Source: CAYWNA01 sp964459305 (GTDB lineage: Bacteria; Planctomycetota; Planctomycetia; Pirellulales; Pirellulaceae). From it: 54,072 nt of DNA. Location: contig CAYWNA010000069.1 of the NCBI GenBank assembly GCA_964459305.1, positions 1 through 54,072 on the forward strand. The letters are read 5' to 3'. The translations under genes were made by a program, and so were the position numbers. The stretch's first letter is position 1. Each line of letters opens with the position of its first letter. The notes under the pieces were generated by a model. It did not search any database. It saw only the letters and a program-made list of their open reading frames with translations, and was not told where the DNA came from. Below are positions 8,192 to 17,586 of this stretch, piece by piece.

Positions 8192-9361
8192 ATGAAACGA
8201 CGCGAGTTTCTGAAAACGGCGGCGGCCGGTGCGGCCGGGATTGTTTTGGCTGAGTCGGTCCGGGCCAGTGCGATCGGGCAGGTTGCGATCGACGAACCGT
8301 TTGATGGCGCTGTGCTGAATCGGAGGCATGGTGCCGAAGTGGCGGAAGGGTTGAAGATAGGCGTATCGGGCAAAGCGCCGCGCGGAATGGCGGTGAGCGT
8401 CAACGGATCGGCTGCCCGACGCGAGGGCGAACGTTTTACGGCGGACGTGGTGTTGTGCGAACACGAAACCGAAATCATCGCAGTTGCGGACGGTGGAGGT
8501 GAAAGCAACGAATCGCGTGTGCGCGTCGTCTGGGACCGGCACTCGCGTCCCCGATATCGCGTGGCGATCGACGACAACAGTTTTTTTCTGCGCGATATTT
8601 GGCAGAAGGGCTACAAGTCGCTTTTCGATTGCCATTACCTGAAAATGCTGCGCGATCTACACAAGAACTACGGCGCGCGGTTTGTGTTGAACATCTACTA
8701 CACGACCGGCGACGATTTCAACCTGACGCAATTCTCCGATCGGTATCGGGGCGAGTGGAAAGACAATTCGGGTTGGCTCAAGCTGGCGTTCCACGCTCAT
8801 GCCAACGAGCCGGCTCGGCCGTACCAGGACGCTCCAGCCGAGCAGGTGATCCGGGATTTCGACAAGATCGGCGAGCAGATCGTACGCTTTGCCGGCGAGG
8901 AGACCTACTCGCCGACCACCGTGGTCCACTGGGGCATGATTCGGCCGGAGACATACAAGCCTCTGTACGAGCGAGGCGTGCGCGCCCTGAGCGGCTATTT
9001 CCGCCAGAACCGAGCCGGCGTCTGGGACGTCAACTACCGCTTGGACGATGTGCGCAGCGAATACCTATGGCGACACGACGCGTGGAAGGATTTCGAAAGC
9101 GGAATTGTGTTCTCGAGGATCGACATTGTGATCAACAACACACCGCTGGATCGAATTGTACCAACGCTCTCTCCGTTGCCAGAAGACCCCAACACAGCGG
9201 AGATTATGGATCTGTTGACCCACGAACAGTACTTCTGGCCCTTCTACAGCAACTACCTGCCCGATCATCCCGCACGCATGGACGCGGCCATTCGATGGGT
9301 GACCGAAAACGGCTACGAGCCGGTATTCCTGCACGAAGGATTCCTGGGCGTCAAAGCCTGA
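8192..9361 (+). CDS. Tat-exported NodB-like polysaccharide deacetylase-fold protein
   Basis: The 389-residue protein opens with a textbook twin-arginine signal (MKRREFLKTAAAGAAG). After an Ig-like stretch (about 30-110) the catalytic-type domain carries AIDDNSF (about residue 127) and LAFHAHANEP, which fit the NodB Asp-Asp and His-x-His pattern. Later motifs VVHWGMI and FLHEGFLGV lie near the end. This points to a secreted carbohydrate-active protein, possibly a deacetylase. Match to the family is by motif only and the rest is divergent, so hydrolysis of another bond is possible. It stands alone, with a palindrome on either side. Confidence 0.6.
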   Translation: MKRREFLKTAAAGAAGIVLAESVRASAIGQVAIDEPFDGAVLNRRHGAEVAEGLKIGVSGKAPRGMAVSVNGSAARREGERFTADVVLCEHETEIIAVADGGGESNESRVRVVWDRHSRPRYRVAIDDNSFFLRDIWQKGYKSLFDCHYLKMLRDLHKNYGARFVLNIYYTTGDDFNLTQFSDRYRGEWKDNSGWLKLAFHAHANEPARPYQDAPAEQVIRDFDKIGEQIVRFAGEETYSPTTVVHWGMIRPETYKPLYERGVRALSGYFRQNRAGVWDVNYRLDDVRSEYLWRHDAWKDFESGIVFSRIDIVINNTPLDRIVPTLSPLPEDPNTAEIMDLLTHEQYFWPFYSNYLPDHPARMDAAIRWVTENGYEPVFLHEGFLGVKA

Positions 9362-9402
9362 GGACTGCCAAGCACGGTGCGAGAAACAGGTGTCCGATTC
9401 TC

Positions 9403-9461
9403 GTGGGATAGGCTTCCAGCCTGTCGTCCGGTTGACCTGACAGGCTGGAAGCCTATCCCAC
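9403..9461. repeat. Perfect 23-bp-arm palindrome, family A
   Basis: The left arm (9403-9425, GTGGGATAGGCTTCCAGCC...) and the right arm (9439-9461) are exact reverse complements with a 13-nt spacer. It sits between convergent genes (8192-9361 and 9514-11430), where it could act as a bidirectional transcription stop. The same element occurs at 1-39 and 30558-30616, which marks it as a dispersed repeat rather than a gene-specific terminator. Confidence 0.95.
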
Positions 9462-9513
9462 CTCGCCGCGACCGAAGCCTGCCAGCATTGGGATTCATAT
9501 TTCTCGAACGGTG

Positions 9514-11430
9514 TTAATTTCGCCCGCTCGGGGCGGGTGAAGAACTCTCCGATCGAATGATGTCGCCGATTTCGATCATGTACAACTGACGGCCGTTGCC
9601 GCCGTCGGGCGAGTCGATCACGACCTTCGTGCCGTCACGACTGACGCGTGGATGGGTGTCGCACCGCCATTCGCCGCCGTACTCGGGTGGCGAGCGAAAA
9701 TGACCGATGGGCACGATCCGTTTCGTCGGCACATGGTACAGATACTGGTGCTGCAGCCGGTCTTCGCCCATGGGGTACGTGTCCGTGACGATCCACTGGA
9801 GGTTCGTACCGGGGATGTACGATTGGTGCCCGTTCGGCGCTCGCCACAGCACCGTGCTCGATAGTGAAGCGTCATCCGGGACCAGCAGATACGCGCCGAC
9901 CCAAACGAGAATCGTCTTCGGGTCGCGCCAGGTATAGTGCGACGAATTGAGGTTGACCAGTCGCAGGTCGCTGCCATCCGCTGCTGCAGTGAACATTCGT
10001 GTGCGCACTCCGCTGCCGCGGTTCAAGAACAGGAACCGCTTGCCATCAGGACTCCATTGGATGTGGTTGAAGTAGTGCTTGTCGCCGGGTTTCTGACCGC
10101 GGTAGGGGATTTTGGCTACTTGCTCGATGGATATCAGCAGTTCCGTTTCACCGGTGTCCAAGTTCATAAGCCACAGGCCGGAATCTTCGGGTGCCATCTC
10201 GTCGCGGTTCCGGTCGGGGATTGCCGTGTAGCCGTAGCTGCGCCGCATCTCGCCCACTCGTGAGACGTCGGTCACCAAGGCCCATTTGCCGTCCGGGCTG
10301 ACGTGATGAATGGGCATCGGCAGTGTCCGCACATTGCGAGTCTCCACGTCGAGCACACGGCAGACGTACTTGTCGCCCTCCCGGTCATTCCAGAGGATCT
10401 CCGTGTCGCTTGCCGGACACCACTGCAGCATGCATCCTTGTTGCCAACACCACGCCCGTGACTCGCCCAACTCGATCCAACGGTCGTCGTCCTCGATGTC
10501 CACCATGCCGATCTTGATGACGTCATCCGGATTCGGGCTTCGGTGTTCGAAGTCGACTTCCATCCCAAGCACATACCGGTCTGTCGGGTCGAATTGAAAC
10601 TTGTCGTAGTAGCTGAACCAATGGAACTTCGGGCCCCGCGTGATCGCCCGCACCGGCGGTAGCTTCTGATTTTCGGCGAAGATAGCTTCTTCGAAGGAAG
10701 CCATTTCCGGGCCAGGATCCTCGGTCAGTCCTTGCGATTCCGACCAGGCCGCGACCGCATCGCGATCCAGAGCACGATCGAACACCCAAAGCCCGGCCAG
10801 CAATGCATCCACGTGCAGCCCGCGTGGCGGCCGTGCGCCGAGGAGGACAGGAGTCGCGTTGTCGTGAATCGACGCAGGAACGTCCGTGCGGAGTAGCCCG
10901 CTGGGAAATCCGTTCAGGAAGATCGCCATGCGCTCGCCCGGTTCGAACACACCAGCAACGGCATACGGGCGACCGACGTCGACAACTCGCGAGCTGAATA
11001 CTTCCTTGGCATGTCGATCGTAGGTACCGCTGCCGCTGATAGCCAAGTAGACGCGCCGGTCGGGCATGACTCCCAGTTCATACGACCGTCCACCTTCGAT
11101 ACAATGCCATTTGGATAGGATGGGGAGTTTCTCTTCTGGCTCGGCGCTCAGTTGTACGACTACCGCCAGCGAGAATGGACCCGTCTGCCGCAGATGCCGG
11201 CCCTGCACCGTGGACGTCAGATCAACAACCGTCTGCCCCCCTCGCGAAAACTGCAACGCATACCCATCACGGAATGGCACTAGCCCAGGGGCATTCTTGC
11301 CGCCAGAGGTTTGTTCTGGCGTCCAAGCATACTCGGCGACCGGCGGCGGGAACTCGGCAGCGCCGGTCGACGATGCCGCCAACAGCACCACAAGACAAGC
11401 GACAAGAACTGTTTTTGAGAGATGGTTCAT
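9514..11430 (-). CDS. Secreted LamG-like plus TolB-type beta-propeller protein
   Basis: 638 residues. Signal peptide (cleavage near STGAA), then a concanavalin/LamG-like domain (about 35-235: FSLAVVVQLSAE, LNGFPSGLLRTD, LLAGLWVFDRALDRDAVAAW). From about 260 to the end follow propeller-type blades (FDPTDRYVLGMEVDFEH, HVSPDGKWALVTDV, QWSPDGKRFLFLNRGSG, RVSRDGTKVVIDSPDGG). The architecture suits a glycan-binding periplasmic protein, possibly related to oligogalacturonate-lyase-like propellers. CAGGAG lies 10 nt upstream of the ATG. It is transcribed away from the amidohydrolase array. No catalytic motif is evident. Confidence 0.75.
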   Translation of the reverse strand: MNHLSKTVLVACLVVLLAASSTGAAEFPPPVAEYAWTPEQTSGGKNAPGLVPFRDGYALQFSRGGQTVVDLTSTVQGRHLRQTGPFSLAVVVQLSAEPEEKLPILSKWHCIEGGRSYELGVMPDRRVYLAISGSGTYDRHAKEVFSSRVVDVGRPYAVAGVFEPGERMAIFLNGFPSGLLRTDVPASIHDNATPVLLGARPPRGLHVDALLAGLWVFDRALDRDAVAAWSESQGLTEDPGPEMASFEEAIFAENQKLPPVRAITRGPKFHWFSYYDKFQFDPTDRYVLGMEVDFEHRSPNPDDVIKIGMVDIEDDDRWIELGESRAWCWQQGCMLQWCPASDTEILWNDREGDKYVCRVLDVETRNVRTLPMPIHHVSPDGKWALVTDVSRVGEMRRSYGYTAIPDRNRDEMAPEDSGLWLMNLDTGETELLISIEQVAKIPYRGQKPGDKHYFNHIQWSPDGKRFLFLNRGSGVRTRMFTAAADGSDLRLVNLNSSHYTWRDPKTILVWVGAYLLVPDDASLSSTVLWRAPNGHQSYIPGTNLQWIVTDTYPMGEDRLQHQYLYHVPTKRIVPIGHFRSPPEYGGEWRCDTHPRVSRDGTKVVIDSPDGGNGRQLYMIEIGDIIRSESSSPAPSGRN

Positions 11431-11626
11431 CTTCGATCACTCCTGCGAATCGGGGTTGGTTCCCTACCGCCAGAGATCCAGCCGATGGGACTCACCCAGC
11501 CGGCACAACGAGAGACATCATAACCATATGAACACCCGTTCGTCATCCTGCAGGGGTGACACCAAAGGTATCCGTTGCCACTGTCACAGCAGCGAAGGAA
11601 GTTCGGTGAATCAGCCATAGAGCTCA

Positions 11627-11655
11627 TTGATTCGATGCAGTGCCGTACATAAAAT
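11627..11655 (+). promoter_or_regulatory. Possible sigma70-type promoter of the amidohydrolase array
   Basis: TTGATT (11627-11632) and TAAAAT (11650-11655) are 17 bp apart and lie 46 bp before the first start codon of the array. It is the best promoter match in the 270-bp intergenic region between the divergent gene at 11430 and the array. Judged by eye only. Confidence 0.4.
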
Positions 11656-11700
11656 AGGCAAACCAGGGAGAATTAATGGCTTCAGTGACGTGGAGTGCCC

Positions 11701-13134
11701 ATGAATCGTAGCTACCGATTGTCAACGCGCGGCAACCAGCGTCATCCACGTGGTCTTATGTATGGAATCGCCTTTCTTGTCCTCGGGGCGAGCGCAACGC
11801 CGCCGGCACCGGCCCAGCTTCTTCAGCGTCCCGTTGCCCTGCAGCGGGGGCGCATTTTGAGGATGGATGGGAGGGTGATCGACAACGGCACAGTTTTGGT
11901 CAAAGGCGATAGAATCGTTGCTTTAGGGGCGGGCGTCGAAGTGCCGCTGCTGGCAAAGAAGATCGATGTCGCCGGCGCAACCATCACGCCGGGGCTGATT
12001 GACCCGTTCAGCCGTTTGGGAAGGCCGGCTTCGGGGACAGGAACGGCAGATGCCACTCGTCGCGCCGAGGATGCGTTCGACCGCTACAACACGGCCGATT
12101 TCGTCGACGCGCTCCGCAATGGAGTGACGGCAGTTTACGTGTCTCCCGGAGGCCCCGCCGGTATATGCGGCACCGGCGCGGTAATGCGGTTGGCTCGGGA
12201 CGGGCGTGAATCCTATGGCCAAGTTCTCAAGAGCGAAGCGACCTTATGTATCGACCTGGGATCTGCTAGCAAGCCTGTTGCCCGGCTCAAGACTTTCCTT
12301 GTTGTACAGAAGCAGTTTCGCGACGCGTTGGAGTATCGGCGTAGTCTGGAGAACTACGAAGAGGATTTGGCCGAGTACACGAAAAAGCTGAAAGAACAGG
12401 CGTCCAAGAAGAAGCCGGCCAAGCCGAAAGAAAAACCCGCTTCGTCCCAACCGAAGGCCGCGGACGCGAAACCGGCGGGCAAGGGGAAGGAAGGAGCGGA
12501 CAAGAAGGAAGAAGACGCGAAACCGAAGAAGCCTCAGCGTCCCAGTCGCAAGCCCAAGCTGGACATCATACTCCGAGCGATTGACCGCGAGATGCCGGTA
12601 CGGGTATTGACCTATCGAAGCGGGGATATTCTCAATGCCTTGGAGTTGGCGGAGAAGTTTCCGTTTGAATTGGTCCTCGAAGGCGCAACCGAAGCGCATC
12701 TAGTGGCAGACCAGATTGCCGACGCGGAGGTCCCTGTTGTGCTGGGGCGGATGGATTACAGCGGTGTACTTCGAAACGATCTCTTCCGCCGGGCCGTTTC
12801 GGACCATGGAGCGGCGCTCGACCGAGCCGGTGTGTCGTGGTTCGTCGGAAGCGGCACCGACGGCGCCGCCAGGGCCCGATTCGTCGCGATGAATGCACAA
12901 CTGGCGGCTGCGCGCGGTCCGGGCGACGACCCCCTGCGGCGCATCACAGCCGATGCGGCGGACGCTCTGCGAGTGGCCGACAAGATCGGCCGATTACGTC
13001 CCGGACTGTTGGCTGATCTCGTGGTTTGGTCGGGTGACCCTCTTGCTCCGGCAACCAAGGTCCTTCGTGTGTACGTCGGCGGCGCTCTCGTCTACGAAGC
13101 GACCGACGAGACGGAGAAAGGAAACGCCACGTGA
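11701..13134 (+). CDS. Amidohydrolase-like paralogue 1 (degenerate metal site)
   Basis: 477 residues with a signal peptide (to about 40, PAPAQ). The amidohydrolase beta-sandwich start RILRMDGRVIDNGTVLVKGDRIVALG leads to GLIDPFSRLG where active enzymes have G-(L/F)-(I/V)-D-x-H-x-H, so both metal histidines are missing. VGSGTDGAA keeps the late Asp. The C-terminal RLRPGLLADLVVWSGDPL is typical of the family. A Lys/Pro/Glu-rich linker (about 230-285) interrupts the barrel. GTG at 11695 is an alternative start; ATG 11701 has TGGAG just upstream. First gene of the array; its stop overlaps the next start (GTGA). Confidence 0.85.
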   Translation: MNRSYRLSTRGNQRHPRGLMYGIAFLVLGASATPPAPAQLLQRPVALQRGRILRMDGRVIDNGTVLVKGDRIVALGAGVEVPLLAKKIDVAGATITPGLIDPFSRLGRPASGTGTADATRRAEDAFDRYNTADFVDALRNGVTAVYVSPGGPAGICGTGAVMRLARDGRESYGQVLKSEATLCIDLGSASKPVARLKTFLVVQKQFRDALEYRRSLENYEEDLAEYTKKLKEQASKKKPAKPKEKPASSQPKAADAKPAGKGKEGADKKEEDAKPKKPQRPSRKPKLDIILRAIDREMPVRVLTYRSGDILNALELAEKFPFELVLEGATEAHLVADQIADAEVPVVLGRMDYSGVLRNDLFRRAVSDHGAALDRAGVSWFVGSGTDGAARARFVAMNAQLAAARGPGDDPLRRITADAADALRVADKIGRLRPGLLADLVVWSGDPLAPATKVLRVYVGGALVYEATDETEKGNAT

Positions 13135-14324
13135 CATCGCGGACTTGTCTCGGCAGTCAACACTCTTGGCTCCGCCTATCAATGCTGGTTACCATCTTGG
13201 CTGTGCCTCTGTCAGTCACGGCGCAAGATGCGTCCTCGGTCACGCTGGTGGCCGGCCGGATCGTGCGTCCTGACGGCACACTGGACAACGCAGTCGCCGT
13301 CGTCGTCCGCGACGGCAAGATCAAACGCGTGATCCCGACGGACGACGCCGGCGATACGAACGTCCGGCGCTTCGACGCGGAATCGGTAGTCTGCCCCGGA
13401 TTGATCGATCTGTTTTCGGCGATAGGTATGGGCGGACAGAGCGTCGAGACTATTTCTATCATGGACCCCGATGCCAACGCCGCGGATGCGCTGGACCCCT
13501 GCCATCCAGACTTCAATGTGGCCCTTCGAGCGGGCATCACCTCCGCCATGGTCGCACCCGCTCCGCGGAACCTGGTCGGCGGCGTGGCCGTTACCTTTCG
13601 CACGTTTGTCGACAGCGGCGAACTGGACGTCCTGCGCGACGACGGTCCACTCGTTCTCGCCTTTGGCGAAGGCGTGTGGCGATCGGATCGTGCGCCCACG
13701 TCGCGAGCTGGAGCACTCCATGAGCTGCGAACCCTGATGGAAGAAGCCCGCGGAGGAACCGCACATTCCAGGGTGGGCGCGGCGGTTGCCGGACGGCTCG
13801 ACGCATTGGCCGTCTGCGACCAGGCCCGCGATGTGGAGGCCATGCGTGGCGTACTGGACGATGCGGCCGATCGATTCGGCATTGTTCACACATTGGACGC
13901 CATCGACATCGCCGCCGATCTGAAGGAGATCGACCGGCCCGTGGTCGTGGGACCGTACACGTTCACGTCCAGCCAGCGAATCTTGCTTGGTGCCGCCGCG
14001 CTGTCGGACGCCGGTGTGGAAGTGGCGTTTTCGGGCAGCTTTCCCAGGGCGTCGGTGGACTCCCTTCGAATCACGGCGGCATTGGCCGTGCGCCATGGAA
14101 TGGATCCCGCCGCGGCTCGGCGGGCGATCACCATCGCCCCAGCCCAAACGGCCGGCGTGGCCGACCACATCGGCTCGATTGTCCCGGACAAGGATGCTGA
14201 CTTAATTGTCTTTTCCCACGATCCCTTGCGATTGGACGCCCAGGTGCTGGAGGTCTACGTCAAAGGCGTCCGCGTGTACGCTGCCGAGAATCAGAAGCCG
14301 TCCACGGAAGGAGCAAGACGATGA
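13131..14324 (+). CDS. Amidohydrolase-like paralogue 2 (degenerate metal site)
   Basis: 397 residues, GTG start overlapping the previous stop, signal peptide ending near SVTAQ. N-terminal RIVRPDGTLDNAVAVVVRDGKI and C-terminal IGSIVPDKDADLIVFSHDPL identify the imidazolonepropionase-like amidohydrolase fold. The HxH position reads GLIDLFSAIG, and the late region reads AFSGSFPRAS where active members have a TDxP-type motif, so essentially all metal ligands are gone. It has no charged linker and is the shortest member. Likely exported and non-hydrolytic; binding or structural role unknown. Confidence 0.85.
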   Translation: MTSRTCLGSQHSWLRLSMLVTILAVPLSVTAQDASSVTLVAGRIVRPDGTLDNAVAVVVRDGKIKRVIPTDDAGDTNVRRFDAESVVCPGLIDLFSAIGMGGQSVETISIMDPDANAADALDPCHPDFNVALRAGITSAMVAPAPRNLVGGVAVTFRTFVDSGELDVLRDDGPLVLAFGEGVWRSDRAPTSRAGALHELRTLMEEARGGTAHSRVGAAVAGRLDALAVCDQARDVEAMRGVLDDAADRFGIVHTLDAIDIAADLKEIDRPVVVGPYTFTSSQRILLGAAALSDAGVEVAFSGSFPRASVDSLRITAALAVRHGMDPAAARRAITIAPAQTAGVADHIGSIVPDKDADLIVFSHDPLRLDAQVLEVYVKGVRVYAAENQKPSTEGARR

Positions 14325-15934
14325 GAAGTTACGTCAGCCCATTCGTCGGCGTAGTTTTCGTTGGAGTACAGCCTTTAGGCTGCAAGAACAGGCTGAAGCC
14401 TGGACTCCAACGGGACAAACCTAGCCGCGGGCGGCATGCGTGCTTGAGTGTCGTGACGGCGGTCCTGCTGGCCGGTGGTGTTGATGTCTCTTGGGCCTCG
14501 CCGCCAGTGGCCGTTAAAGGCGAGAAAGTGTACATCGGCGATGGCCGGACAATCGAAAGCGGAATTGTCCTGATCCAGGATGGCCGGATACGTGCGGTGG
14601 GCGCCGATGTTCGTTTGCCCGAGGGCACAACGGTGATCGAGGCCGATGGCGGTTGTGTCACACCAGGCTTGATCGACGCCAACGCCCGGATTGAATCGGT
14701 CGATTTGATCGCGCCAAGTCGCAAGTCGCCGATAGGAGATGACTCCAATCAGCTTGGTGAGATTATCAAAAGGCTGCTGGATGAAGGGGCGAGCGACGGG
14801 GAACGAGCGACGAACGCCCAAACGTCTGGCGTGCTGGGGGCTCGCTATCGCTCGACCCCAGCCACCCAGGAGTCGTTGACTGGGAACGACTCGGTCGTTG
14901 AGCCGGAAACAATGGTCGGCGAGGAGGAAGACCTGCCGCCGTTTGTATCGGGTGTTCGATCAGCTGCGGTGATCAACGAACAGAGCTCGGAAGTCGTGCC
15001 GCACACGCAGGTGTTGGATACGTTGCATCTCGGCAGCCGGGATTTCGATCGTCTAGTTCGTGGCGGAGTTACCACAGTATACGCCTCGCCGGATGCGTCG
15101 GCGGTGATCGGGGCTCGCGGTGCGATCGTTCACACGGCGGGCGCCGAGGCCGGACGTGTGCTTGTTCCGGCTGCAGCGGCGAAGGCCACGATCGGTTCGG
15201 AGCCCAGTATTTTGGGCACGTACAACCGGGGGCCATCGCGATATTCATCGAGTATGTACGCGCGGCGGCCCAACTCGCGCATGGGACTGGTGTGGGTATT
15301 CCGCAAAGCCTTCTACGACGCCGCCCGGCGCCGCGATGGACTTCGCGTGTACGGCGCGGACACGGCCGAGCCCGAAGCCCTTGCCGTGTTGCTTGACGTG
15401 CTCGAAGGCCGCGTACCGCTTCGTATCCAGGCCCGAATCCAACGAGACATCCTGGCGGCCCTTCGGTTGGCCGACGAGTTCGATTTGGAATTCACGCTGG
15501 AGGAAGCCACCGAAGCGTATCGTTCGATCGACGAACTGAAGGCTGCGTCCGTTCCCGTTGTGTTTGGCCCGATCTACGAACGGCCCAGCGGCATTCGCGT
15601 TCGCAGCGGCGAGGCGAACCGCTCGCGATACTATACGTTTCGAGCGTTGTTGGAGGCGGGGATTCCCACGGCGCTCAGCGCCCAGGAATTCCGCGAAGAG
15701 GACGGCCTGGCAAGGCAAGTGATGTACGCCCAGCGATTTGGTGTCAGCTTCGACGACGCGTTCCGGGCCGTAACCCAGACCCCGGCGCGGATTTTGGGAC
15801 TGGATCGGGAACTGGGCACCCTGCAGCGAGGAAAACGGGCCGATTTGGTCGTGTGGAGTGGCCAGCCCTTTGCGGCCACTTCGATGCCGCTAGTGGTTTT
15901 GATCGACGGAGAGATTGTACTAGATCGACGTTAG
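14321..15934 (+). CDS. Amidohydrolase-like paralogue 3 with repeat-coded leader
   Basis: 537 residues. The ATG overlaps the previous stop (ATGA), but the signal-type hydrophobic segment (LSVVTAVLLAGGVDVSWA) starts only at about residue 42. The intervening residues VQPLGCKNRLKPGL are read from a 50-bp palindrome (14361-14410). The domain begins VYIGDGRTIESGIVLIQDGRI and ends LQRGKRADLVVWSGQPF. The HxH site reads GLIDANARIE and the late site ALSAQEF, so metal ligands are absent. A Ser/Glu-rich insert spans about 135-225. If the signal is used it must act from inside the chain or from an unseen internal start. Confidence 0.85.
   Translation: MRSYVSPFVGVVFVGVQPLGCKNRLKPGLQRDKPSRGRHACLSVVTAVLLAGGVDVSWASPPVAVKGEKVYIGDGRTIESGIVLIQDGRIRAVGADVRLPEGTTVIEADGGCVTPGLIDANARIESVDLIAPSRKSPIGDDSNQLGEIIKRLLDEGASDGERATNAQTSGVLGARYRSTPATQESLTGNDSVVEPETMVGEEEDLPPFVSGVRSAAVINEQSSEVVPHTQVLDTLHLGSRDFDRLVRGGVTTVYASPDASAVIGARGAIVHTAGAEAGRVLVPAAAAKATIGSEPSILGTYNRGPSRYSSSMYARRPNSRMGLVWVFRKAFYDAARRRDGLRVYGADTAEPEALAVLLDVLEGRVPLRIQARIQRDILAALRLADEFDLEFTLEEATEAYRSIDELKAASVPVVFGPIYERPSGIRVRSGEANRSRYYTFRALLEAGIPTALSAQEFREEDGLARQVMYAQRFGVSFDDAFRAVTQTPARILGLDRELGTLQRGKRADLVVWSGQPFAATSMPLVVLIDGEIVLDRR
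14361..14410. repeat. Palindrome inside CDS (TTGGAGTACAGCC family)
   Basis: TTGGAGTACAGCCTTTAGG is mirrored, with about four mismatches, by the segment ending CCTGGACTCCAA. The 50-bp element lies in frame between the start codon and the signal peptide of the amidohydrolase-like gene at 14321. Confidence 0.8.
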
Positions 15935-15957
15935 GATGCGCGCTCGGTGCGCATCTT

Positions 15958-16007
15958 GTAGGACGGCTCTCCTGAGCCGTCTAGACGGGTCGGGAGACCC
16001 GTCCTAC
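15958..16007. repeat. Compound palindrome with two inner hairpins
   Basis: Outer ends GTAGGACGG and CCGTCCTAC enclose two smaller hairpins, GACGGCTC-tcct-GAGCCGTC and GACGGGTC-ggga-GACCCGTC, giving a cruciform-like layout in 50 bp. It fills the junction between amidohydrolase paralogues 3 and 4. The outer sequence GTAGGACGG is shared with the element at 23274-23419. Confidence 0.85.
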
Positions 16008-16035
16008 TTTGATTGCGGCGGGGCCGCATTGAGAG

Positions 16036-17586
16036 ATGGGAGAACACTTCGTGAACGCGAGGCGAAGCATAGTCCTGACAGTGGTGTTCGGTCTGGTTGC
16101 TGTTGGCGCCCGGGCCACTCCGCCGACAAAAGTGGCGTTACAGGGTGGCCGGATCATCCCCGTGGTCGGACAGGAGATCGCTCAGGGAACGCTCCTGATC
16201 GAAAACGGAAAGATCACCGCCATCGGTCGAAAAGTGAAAATACCCTACGACGCCATGGTCGTGGACGTTACGGGCAAGGTTGTCTTTCCCGGCATGATCG
16301 TGCCGCATACGTCCGGCGGGCTGGACCGCTCGAACGAGAACCTGCCGGTCACGCCTTTTCTGGACGTCTACGATGCCATCGATCCGTCGAGCCTGTTCTT
16401 CGAGGATGCGTTGCGAGACGGCTCGCTGGCGATCCACGTGATCCAGGGGAACAGCTGCGTGATTGGAGGGCTCAGTCGACTGGTACGTCCGATCGGGCGC
16501 ACGACCGACGAGATGACCATTCGCCCCACGATCGCCCTGAAACTCAGCGCCAGCCCCAAGAGCGGCTACGATCGCATGCTACAGATGGCCACGATGCGAG
16601 AGACGTTTCTTGAGTTGGAGTACTACCTGGAAAACCTGGCGGAAAAACGTTACGAGGAAAAGCTGAAAGACGATAAGAAGGAAATCGACGTTCCGCCCGA
16701 AGAGGCGAGGAAAGAAGGACGCAGCCTGATCCAGGATGAACACCTGGACGACAAGCACCGCAACCTGGTCAAACTGACCGACGGCCGGCTGGACGCTTGG
16801 ATTTACTGCGGATCGGCAATGGACGTCGCGCCGGCGATCAAGACCGCCAAGGACAACGGCTTTCTCGACCGGAGTGTGTTCGTTTTGGGGACCGACGCAT
16901 ATCGCGCGGCGAGTGAACTGAAAGCTGCGGGCCGCCCTGTGGTGCTGCCCATCGAACTAGTCCATCAGGAGCGAGACCCGATCACCGGCGAACTCAGCGA
17001 GACGTTTGTACCTAAGGTGATTCACGACGCGGGCTTGTTGTATGCCTTGGTGCCTAACGCCAGCTCGTCGCTGGCCGAGCGTTATCTCACCTACCAGGCG
17101 GCCCGGTGTGTGCGCCATGGCATTCCGCGCCAGGCGACTTTGGAGGCCATTACCCTAAACGCCGCCCGGATGCTCGGCGTGGACGATCGACTCGGTTCGC
17201 TGGAAGTGGGCAAGGTCGGCAATGTCGTCATACTTAGCGGAGATCCGTTGGATTTCAACAGTTGGGTGGAAAAGGCGTACATCGACGGCATACTGGCATA
17301 CGACCGAGCAAGCGACGTACGACTCAAAGAGCTGCTCGGTCTGGAGAAGAAGGCGGCCGAAAAAGCCGCAGCCGAAAAGGCAGCCGCCAAGAAGGCCCAA
17401 CCCAAGAAGCCGGACGAAAAAGAAGGCGAGGCGGAGAAGAAGAAGGAAGAAAAGAAGACCGAAGAGGAAAAGCCGGAGAAGCAGGAGCCCGATAAGCAGG
17501 AGCCGGAAGAAAAGAAACCGGAGAAGAAAGACGAGAAGGGCCCTGAAGAGAAGTCTCCGCAATCCCCGGCTGGAGAGGACCGATAA
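16036..17586 (+). CDS. Amidohydrolase-like paralogue 4 with K/E-rich tail
   Basis: 516 residues from ATG 16036; a GTG at 16051 with GGGAG upstream is an equally good start and gives a tidier signal peptide (to about VGARA). The family start GGRIIPVVGQEIAQGTLLIENGKI is clear. The HxH site reads GMIVPHTSGG and no late Asp motif is seen; LGSLEVGKVGNVVILSGDPL closes the fold. The last 80 residues are almost only K, E, P, A and Q, a flexible charged tail unlike any enzyme part. A helical, charged segment also occurs at about 195-235. Stop TAA shares its last base with the next ATG. Confidence 0.85.
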   Translation: MGEHFVNARRSIVLTVVFGLVAVGARATPPTKVALQGGRIIPVVGQEIAQGTLLIENGKITAIGRKVKIPYDAMVVDVTGKVVFPGMIVPHTSGGLDRSNENLPVTPFLDVYDAIDPSSLFFEDALRDGSLAIHVIQGNSCVIGGLSRLVRPIGRTTDEMTIRPTIALKLSASPKSGYDRMLQMATMRETFLELEYYLENLAEKRYEEKLKDDKKEIDVPPEEARKEGRSLIQDEHLDDKHRNLVKLTDGRLDAWIYCGSAMDVAPAIKTAKDNGFLDRSVFVLGTDAYRAASELKAAGRPVVLPIELVHQERDPITGELSETFVPKVIHDAGLLYALVPNASSSLAERYLTYQAARCVRHGIPRQATLEAITLNAARMLGVDDRLGSLEVGKVGNVVILSGDPLDFNSWVEKAYIDGILAYDRASDVRLKELLGLEKKAAEKAAAEKAAAKKAQPKKPDEKEGEAEKKKEEKKTEEEKPEKQEPDKQEPEEKKPEKKDEKGPEEKSPQSPAGEDR

